A stretch of DNA of 64,000 nt. Source: Laburnicola sp. R22_1 (Eukaryota; Ascomycota; Dothideomycetes; Pleosporales; Didymosphaeriaceae). The DNA lies in NCBI GenBank assembly GCA_014281115.1, contig JACONQ010000004.1:2294001-2358000 (forward strand), read 5' to 3'. This document shows positions 55,597 through 64,000 of the stretch, piece by piece (the stretch's first letter is position 1; the number at the start of each line of letters is the position of its first letter). The notes below the pieces were generated by a model that did no database searches, was not told where the DNA came from, and saw nothing but the letters and a program-made list of their open reading frames with translations. The translations under genes were made by a program, and so were the position numbers.

Positions 55597-55720
55597 CAAG
55601 GTTAAATCCGCACTATATACAGAGAGGAGTAAAATAGGAGGCACTAAAACCTAGTACCTAGTATATAGTAGTAGTAATAAAATATACACAAAATAATAAT
55701 AATTTTATTATTAATAGTAG
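55597..55720 (+). repeat. Repeat family A, copy 3 (degraded)
   Basis: Matches the family A copies from CAAGGTTAAATCCGCAC onward (ACAGAGAGGAGTAAAATAGG, CACTAAAACCTAGTACCTAG). Nearly all differences are C-to-T or G-to-A. It marks the left edge of the AT block. Confidence 0.75.
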
Positions 55721-58117
55721 TTAATAAATAGTCTACTATCTAGTATAACTAAGTTATATATTATCTCTTAACTAATAGACTATTAGAAAGCTATAGTAGA
55801 TCGCAAAGTTATAACTATAAAAGTAGTATAGGTAATAAAATACTTAACTATAGTTTAGTTATTACACTTATAATCTAGTAGTAGTGTAATTATAATTTGC
55901 TATATATATTATATATAAAGTCTACCTCTTATAATATTAGTAATACCTAGTGTACTAAATTTTATCTTTAACTTATATAATACTAAGGCTTTTAAATCTA
56001 ACTTTTTATTATATATAGTAACGTAATACCTTTCTAGTATTCTAAAATTATATTATTTAATACTTATAGTTAGATAATTACTAGAGAATTTAAAACTAGT
56101 ATAGATAATTAGCTAGATAATATTAGCTATCTAGTTTACCTACTATAAGATAAGGTTTAAAAGGTAAAGCTACTAAAGAACTAAATTAATTATAATTACA
56201 CTATTTTAGAGATTATATCTAATAATTTATTTAGAATATATATAATTTTTATATAACTCTAAAGTTTTAAGTACTAGATTATTTTTATATAAAAATTTAG
56301 AAAGAGATATAGTAACTTTTATGAGAAAATAATAGTACTTTACTATTACGGTGCTAGTAAGACTAGAGAATAGGCTAAAATATAGTAGTAGGCGTTTATT
56401 AGAAAAGAAGTAGATATTTTTATATATTGCTAGAGCGCGCGTATAGATATAGTAAAAAAGCTTCTAGTAGTAGTTAAAATTATATAGGCGTATAAAAATA
56501 ATAAAGAGTAAGAGTAATAGTAGTAGTAGAAGTATAGAGAAGATAGATAGTAGTAGTAAAATTCTAGAAGAATAGTATATAGCTTACTAGTTATAAGAGA
56601 AAACTTACTATAGAAAAGTAATAAAATAGTTAAATTAGTTACTATTATAATTATTATTATTATTATTACTATAAAAATATTATTAAAGAAATTATTAATT
56701 ACGTAATATAGTAGTTAGTTAAATAGCTAGCCTAGGATTATATAATATTACGAATTAACTCTAGAAGAGAAAAATACTTCTCTATATTAATAATAATAGG
56801 GAGATAACTACTATTATTATAATATTTTTATTAGAAATCTCTTAGTTATAAAAAAACTATATATTACTAAAAACTTACTTTTAATATAAGAAGTAGTTGC
56901 TAACTTATTCTCTAAATAGTAAGTAATTAAGTAAGAATTTTATTCTTCTTTTTATTAGAGTAGCTAGTAAATATAAGGTAGAATTTCTTATATAGTTAAG
57001 TAGTTTTACTTTTAACTTTTTATATAAAGTAGAAATTAAAGATTTTACTCTTATACTTAGATAGATTAAAGAAAAAAATCTTAAATATACTATTAGTAAT
57101 AGGAGCGTCTATCTGTATATAATCTAATTCTTTAAAAGATACTTTAGGTATTATAATTATACTTTTTATATAAAGCTTTAGAAATAGTTTCTAATTACTT
57201 ATTTTTTAAGTAAAAATATAGCTAGTATATAAATATAGCTACTTTTATATATATTACTAGCTTTATATATTATTAAATTAACTACCTAGGAATAGAATAA
57301 TAAAGGCTTTTATCTTAAATAATATAATAAAAAAGCAAAGCCTCGTACTTAGCTAGCATTATATATAGAATATAATTTAGTATTAAAAAAATATTTTATA
57401 GCACTAGTGTAGGATATTATATAGCGTCCTTCTTTAGGTATTTTTTTCTCTTTTTTAAAGAATTTCTTTATATAGAGATAATATTATCTACTTTATATAA
57501 TAGTAAAAAAGTGTAATTTTCTTTATAATAGTATAGCTTAATCTATATATAGTAAAACTTTACTAGGCTATTTTCTAGATTAAGAGTTATATTTCTATTC
57601 TTAATGCCTTTAATTATATATAGGCTAGTCTAGCTATCTTTTTTTCTTTAGACTATAACCTTAAATCTAAGTAAAAGCTTAAGAACTTTATATGCTACTA
57701 CTAGATTATTATAGATATTTAGCGCATAATTAATATTAGCTTTACTTTTTTTTCTTTTATAATATTTTTATTACCTTTTATATAGTATTTGCGCATATAA
57801 TAATATTAGGCAATAAAAAAATTTATATTTATTTTAAAATATACGCTAAAAACTAATAATATTAGTATAAAGCTATCTAGGCCTATAGTATTATTAATAG
57901 CTTTAATAGCTATTTAAAGGATATCCTTTTTATTTATATAGTTTTTAGTTTAGCCTTAAAAATATTAAAAACTTTATAGAAAGTTGCGTATAAATATTTA
58001 ACTTTTTCTATTACCTAATATACCTCTATACGTATCTACTTTTAAATTATACTAATAATCTTTATATAGTTTTTGAACTTATTTAATATAAAATTTATAC
58101 CTAAGTTATATATATAT

Positions 58118-59204
58118 TGTTAAATTATCTACCTAGGGGTAGAACGACAAAGGCTTTTATCCTAAATAACATAATAAAAAAGTAGAGCTCCCTACTTAGT
58201 AATTAAAAAGAGCGTAAAAAGATACTTATAAAAAAAGCACGTTTAAACTCGCTAAGTAAGTCTTAGTATAGAAGCTTCTATAAGCAATCTTTTTACAAAG
58301 AAGCCACTTAGTTAGAACTTTAGAAAATAAAACTTAGGCGTAGCTATACTATAAGCTATTTCTTCTCTATTCTAATTATTATAAATAATATAAGTTATAT
58401 TAATAGGTAAATACTATTTCTTATAAGTAGAATATAGATAACACATACTAAATATACTATTACTCTATTACTCTATTAAAGTTATTCTTAATAAAATTCC
58501 TACTATTTTTCTACGCCATACTATCTATTTAGACATTAATATTATTCCTAAAGAAGTACTTACTATTACTAAAAAGTACACGTTAAAGATTTGCGCCACT
58601 ACCACTAAGGTAATACTAATACTAGAGTTCTATTATATCTATAAGATAATTATCTATAAGAGACTAGTATATCTAACTATCTAAGAGGCAATTCTTGTGT
58701 ACTAGCTAGGTTAGCAGTTTATCTAGTTCTTAAAAACTAAAAAAATTATATTTCCACTCTAGTAGATGCAATTACTCCTTATTAGTAATAGAATTCTCTA
58801 ATAGGAGACGTAAAAAAGAAGAATAATAAGGTTTTTATTAATAAGCTTTAGTGTAGTAAGAGTGTTATATAGATCTATAAGATTCTTCTAGCTATTATAA
58901 CTATGTTAGCTTATCTAAGCAAGTATACCGCGTAAGCAGCATATAAGCGTAGATAGTTAATAATACTAATAGTAATAATTTAGGTAGGCTATATATAGTA
59001 TAAGTAAACTTTATATTAGGACTAGAGGCTTATAGGTATTAGGAAGTATAAGTAAGTTTAAACTATTATTACGTTATTAGGTAGTATTTAAGGTTAGTCT
59101 TTAATTAGAATTAGGTGCTGTATATAGTATATAATAACTTTTTATCTTAATCTACTTTAACCTTAAACTTAAAAAAATTAAAAAAGGTATTCAGTAAGCC
59201 GACC
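58118..59204 (+). repeat. Family C repeat, copy 2
   Basis: About 1.09 kb matching 62688-63783 in the same orientation and 51616-52694 inverted. It begins ATCTACCTAGGGGTAG and ends CAGTAAGCCGAC. Confidence 0.75.
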
Positions 59205-62200
59205 ATAGTTATATATAATATAGTTAGGTAGACCTTAGTAAACATTTATTTAGTATTTATAGAAAGCTTCCTAAGCATTTTATATAGATATTAATTTTAA
59301 GAAGATTATAGCTTAAAATAATATATTTATATTTATAATATATATTGCGTTCCTTATTCTAATATAAATAATACTAATAATAATTTTATAGTTAAAGTAA
59401 GTATTATCCTTAATAGTAAACTTAAAGTAGCATAAAGCTTATTTATATAATTAGTAGTAATAGTAAAACGTTTTAATTTTATTTAGTATAGTAGTATTAA
59501 CTTTATAGCTAGTATTAGTAAGTATCTTTTTAAGTTCTTTTATATCAAGGTATCTAAATTATTAATAAAGGTAGTAAAGTTCTAATTTAGTAGAAAAGGA
59601 TATAGTTTCTTTCTTACTAATATTAAAAGAAAGATATTTTTATTTATATATAATAAGCATAATTATGCTATTCTTTTATATAATAATATTAAGAATATTA
59701 TTAAAGTAAGCACTTCGCTTATTAGTATCTATAAGTAATAATAGAAATAGTATTAGGGTGTCTACAATATAGTAAGTAACTATTTCTATTAGGTTCTTAA
59801 TTTCTATAGTTCTTAAGAATCTTTATAGGTTCTAACCTCTAAAGCTAATAGTAGTATTACTAGATATAATTGTTGCAACCGACATAATTTTGTTAGTAGA
59901 AGGGGCCGAATTTTTTTGGGCGATAGTGACTTATAAGGAGCCAAACTAAAGTTTAACATAACTATACTTCTATTATATACGACTCTATTTTATACTTTGC
60001 TAATAAGAGGAGCTATAGTAATATTAAAAGGTAGTGTGCGCTGGCATATCTCTAATAGCTATATTTAATAACCACTATTTAGATAATAACCTATCTAGTT
60101 TATTATAGTAAGTCTAATCTTAACTTTACTATACTTATTAATACTTACACATAATATAGATAGCTTTAGAATTAATGTCCTATCTACGCTATCCTAACTA
60201 TTTACTAGCAACGCTTACTAATAATAATTGCTACTATGCTCGTATATAGCTATATAAGGCTAAGGAGAAGGAGAAGGGTAATAGAGAGATAGATAATATT
60301 AGGGTTCTTAAAAAGGCAGTAGCAAGGTGCTATAACTTACCTAAGGGTACGCTTATTAAATTAATCTTATACAAATTGCTAATATATAATATATACTAAA
60401 AACTAAGGAGAACGCTGCGTTTATTAAGAGGAAGCTAAAAAGAATATAATCCCTTATTAAGCACGTTAAAGATAGTAATAGTCTCTAATCTAGAGTATAC
60501 AAAGTATATTCTAGCGCTCTATAAGTATTATAGGACGCAGAGATAGTTGCTAGGTCTACTACTAATTGTTTATTTATAGGTTAATTATAAGAGGGGTGTT
60601 TAGTGCTACTTTATCTAGTTTAAAATTAAACTATTTAGCTTAAAAAGCAAAATCAAACACATGTTACGTACCTTACGATACCAAGACCTTACTAGGTATA
60701 TAGTTAATCTTTATATAAGAGTTTTCTTATATATATACTTCTAGCTATACCTTACTAATAGTAGAAATTCTTACTATACCTATATTCTATAGTTTACTCT
60801 AGTATATTATATAGTATTAATTTTTAAGAATAAACTATTATATATACCTTTTTAGCTTTACTTTATAAATATATTTACTAGTTATATAGTAAAAATAATT
60901 AGTAATAATTAGGTAAAATACCTTTTTTTGTAAATAAAGCCGCATTCTATAGCTATACTTTCGTAAAAGAAATAACTAGCTATAGTCTATTTTTCTATGT
61001 ACTAGCTCTTAGCAAAAGAAATCTTAAATATACGTAACTAAGTTAATAACGCGCTTATTATTTAGTACCCTATAAGGCTATTGCATACACTAGTAAGGTT
61101 AACTTAACTATAGTTTAGAACTATTATTAAGTAGTAACTTAGCTTACCTATATAGGTAGTAATAAGATTAGAGTGCTTATCGCCTATATAAAGAGAGCCT
61201 AATTCTACTACTATCTTACGCACTACTATAACTAATAACTATAGCTAAATTAAATAAGATAAAGATGCAACTATACTATAAAGCAAAGTTTAACCTTAAA
61301 TATACCTAATCTACTATAGATCCCCCTTACATCTCTAAAAAAACAATTAATAAGCTTATAATTATTGCTAAAAAGAAGCTAAAGCTTAAGATAGCTAATA
61401 GTAATAAGCTTTTAGTTAAACTACTTATACTAGATTGCTACGCAATATATATATATAGTCTATACTACTCTTTACTAGCTTAAGTTATATATATATATTA
61501 ATAATATGCATAGGAACTACTTAATAAACTAAGGCAAACCTAGAATATATTACGTAGTAGAGAAGGAACTTAATAAGACTACTTAACACTATAGATAATA
61601 ATAAGTTCCTTTAGGAGCTAAGGACGTGTAATAAGGGAGGTGCTAAGTAGTTAAATAATATTTAAAAGCTGCTAAACTAGCTATAGATAGTAATTACCTA
61701 TAACTACGTTATTTCTAAAATTAAAAAGTTCCTTAATTATGTGATCTAACTGTGAAGTACCTGTGGGTCTTGGTCGAGATCGGTAAAACACTTAATTATT
61801 ACTATTCTTATTATTTTTACTCTACTTCTTTTCTTTATATAAAATAAATTTCTTATTATTATAGCTTTTAAACTCCTAAATATAAGACTAAATAGCTTTA
61901 TATAAAGGTATTTTATTATTATACTTTTTATAAAAGGTAATATACTACCTTATTACGTAGATATGCTCTTTATATAATGGTTTAAAAATTAATAACTTTT
62001 TCTATAGTATATTAAACACTTCTTTAGTTTTATATAAATATCTAGAAGAGAAATATTATAGACCTTTTAGTATATAGTACAACGCTATAAGGAAAAGCTA
62101 TAGATGTGCTAAAAACGTATTAAAAAAAGTAAAGCAGCTTAGAGACAGATTAGGCTAGAAACTATTTATTATAACTATTTGTTAGCATATGCAAATTAGC

Positions 62201-62687
62201 CCCTTATACTAGAGGTAGTTAATAATATAACGCGCGATTATCTATGCACACGTAATATAAAATCCGCAACTAGATATTAAGTGTTTAAGGTGAGTGTTAA
62301 TCATCTAGTAACGCGGCGGCGAGCGAGCAAGTTAGGGTGTTATTATTGTAGGATTAGTTGTCTTAGAAGCTAGGAGGAGACATTAAAATAACTTTAACGC
62401 GCTCTAGTCCTATGGCTTGGTGCTTATATATAATATTATATTATATAGGCGCTAGTAACGTATATATAAAAACGTAGTAATTAAATATAGTAGGGCCACT
62501 TAAAAACTAATAAGTGGAGGTAGTTTATACTCTTGCCTAGGAGGATTATATAAATATTATTTAATTAGAATCTCAATTTTAATAATAATAATATAAATTA
62601 TTTATAAAATTCTTATCTATAAGGGCCTAGTAATCTGCCCTTTTATATAGCAAAGTTATATTTATAATTAGTATAGTATATGTGGCG

Positions 62688-63783
62688 TTATATTAACTAC
62701 CTAGAGGTAGCATAATAAAGGCTTTTATCTTAAATAATATAACAAAAAAAGTAGAGCCCCCTGCTTAGTAATTAAAAAGAGCGTAAAAAAGATAGTAATT
62801 ACAAAAAAAGCGCATTTAAACTACTAAGCAAGCTTAGTAGTCTTAGCGCGTATAGCTTCTATATATAAAGTTTTTACAAAGAGGCTACTTAGAACTTTAG
62901 TAGGGGAGAGATAAAACTTTAGTACAGCTATACTATAGTTATCCTCTCTTCTTCTTTGCTATCCTAATTATTATAAATAATATGTTAATAGGTATATACT
63001 GCTTTATAAGTAGATAAGAGTAATACGTACTAGATACACTATTACTCTATTGCTATATTAAGGTTATCCTTAACAAAGCTTCTATCGCTATCTCTATCTC
63101 TTTATGCTCTACTATCTATTTAGGCATTAATATTATTTCTAAAGTACTTACTATTACTAAAAAGTACACGCTAAAGATTCGCGTCGCTACTACTAAGGTA
63201 ATAATACTAGAGTTCAATTCTATCTATAAGATAATTGTCTATAGGAGTCTAATATACCTAACTATCTATAAGGCAATCCTTGTGTACTAGCTAGATTAGC
63301 AGCTTATCTAGTTTGTAACAACTAAGAAGACTATATTTCTACCCTAGTAGATAAAATTACTCCTTGTTAGTAATAGAATTTAAGAAGGGAGGTAAAAGGT
63401 AGAGGATAAGGTATTTGTTAATAAGCTCTAGTGTGACGAGAGCGTTGTATAGATCGGCAAGATCCTCCTAGCTATTATTACTATTAAGTTGGCTTATTTA
63501 AGCAAGTACGCCACATAGCGGCGAGCGCGAATAACTAATAATAGCGGTGGCAATAAGCCAGGTGTACTATGTATAGTGTAAGTAAACCTTATATTAGTGC
63601 TAGGAGCTTATAAGTATTAGGGGATATAAGTAAGTTTAAAGTTTAAACTTTTATTGCGTTGGCGTATTTAAGGTTAGTTTTTAATTAGAATTAGGTACTA
63701 TATATAGTATATAATAACCTTGTATCTTAATCTACTTTAACCTTAAACTAAAAAAAGGTTAAAAAGATATTTGGCAAGTCGAC
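62688..63783 (+). repeat. Family C repeat, copy 3
   Basis: About 1.1 kb. It begins CGTTATATTAACTACCTAGA and ends TTGGCAAGTCGAC, homologous throughout to copy 2, including the block AAAAAGTACACG(C/T)TAAAGAT. Confidence 0.75.
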
Positions 63784-64000
63784 TAATAGTATATATTAGT
63801 TTTTATAAGTACTAATTAGATTAGCAATTAATTATAACTTAGATTAATAAAAAAGGTTAGCAAATAGTGCTTTATAGATAGGCTTAATAGTAAATATAGC
63901 CTACTTTAGCTCTAGTTATCTATAGTATACTTATATAGTAGTAGTATATAAAGAAATTTCTTTAGTAAAGTTTATACCTAATACTCTTTATATAAAAGTA

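Larger units (their letters stand above)
55600..64000. repeat. RIP-degraded AT-rich block 2
   Basis: From just after the Zn2Cys6 gene to the window end the DNA is dominated by TA-rich decayed repeats. No frame reaches a useful length. Inside are a degraded copy of family A (about 55597-55720), two family C copies, and a third partial C-like start near 57275-57350. The stretch 59870-61770 is slightly less degraded but still full of stops. No genes, tRNAs or telomeric repeats seen. Confidence 0.85.

Noticed and set aside
60270..60560. Possible transposase helix-turn-helix remnant (YNLPKGTL, LEYTKYILALYKYYRTQR) in the AT block
   Set aside because: Suggestive of a pogo-like transposase, but the frame is interrupted and too degraded to assign without reconstruction.
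1..64000. tRNA, rRNA and CRISPR features
   Set aside because: No cloverleaf-type sequence with proper A/B boxes, no rRNA-like stretch and no regularly spaced repeat-spacer array was found by reading.

Overview
The window looks like nuclear DNA of a filamentous ascomycete (Pezizomycotina). Short 43-106 nt GT-AG introns with CTAAC-like branch points, a HET-domain gene, a fungal-type GH16 glucanase, Zn2Cys6 and C2H2 regulators, and very AT/TA-rich blocks full of decayed repeats (the footprint expected of repeat-induced point mutation, RIP) all point that way. The mix of RIP-degraded blocks and gene-rich islands, plus an apparent intragenic inversion, would suit a dothideomycete such as a member of Pleosporales; that placement is inference.

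Layout. 1-3.8 kb: a decayed Ty1/copia element whose 3' LTR abuts a truncated, stop-ridden Argonaute pseudogene, followed by a small inserted element with target-site duplications. 4-8.4 kb: a secreted GH16 glucanase, a frameshifted HET gene and the ribosome-assembly factor RSA3. 8.5-13.3 kb: the exosome cofactor SKI3, present as two intact but oppositely oriented halves. 14-20 kb: an F-box-like pseudogene carrying a hAT-type MITE, a small secreted protein (candidate effector) and a protein whose BTB fold is interrupted by a RING finger. 20.9-27.5 kb: DOP1 and a divergent small PPxY membrane protein. 28-38.6 kb is gene-poor around a C2H2 regulator. 38.7-43.7 kb is a compact housekeeping cluster: an unknown protein, the GRIM-19/NDUFA13 complex I subunit, TRM10 and the TLDc protein OXR1. 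45.7 kb holds a second BTB/RING paralogue. 46.7-54 kb has repeats, a Mutator-like MITE and no convincing gene; 51.3-52.9 kb is a RIP-degraded block. 54.4-55.4 kb is a Zn2Cys6 regulator, and from 55.6 kb to the end the DNA is a RIP-degraded repeat block with no intact gene.

The housekeeping genes are unrelated in pathway: Ski-complex RNA decay, Golgi-endosome traffic, tRNA m1G9 methylation, respiration and ribosome assembly. The most notable observation is SKI3. The N-terminal 304 residues read leftwards, and the remaining 1146 residues read rightwards from a new start codon, as if the 5' part of the gene and its promoter had been inverted in place, giving a head-to-head pair around a 314 bp shared promoter. 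Second is the pair of proteins in which a C4HC3 RING finger sits inside a BTB domain.
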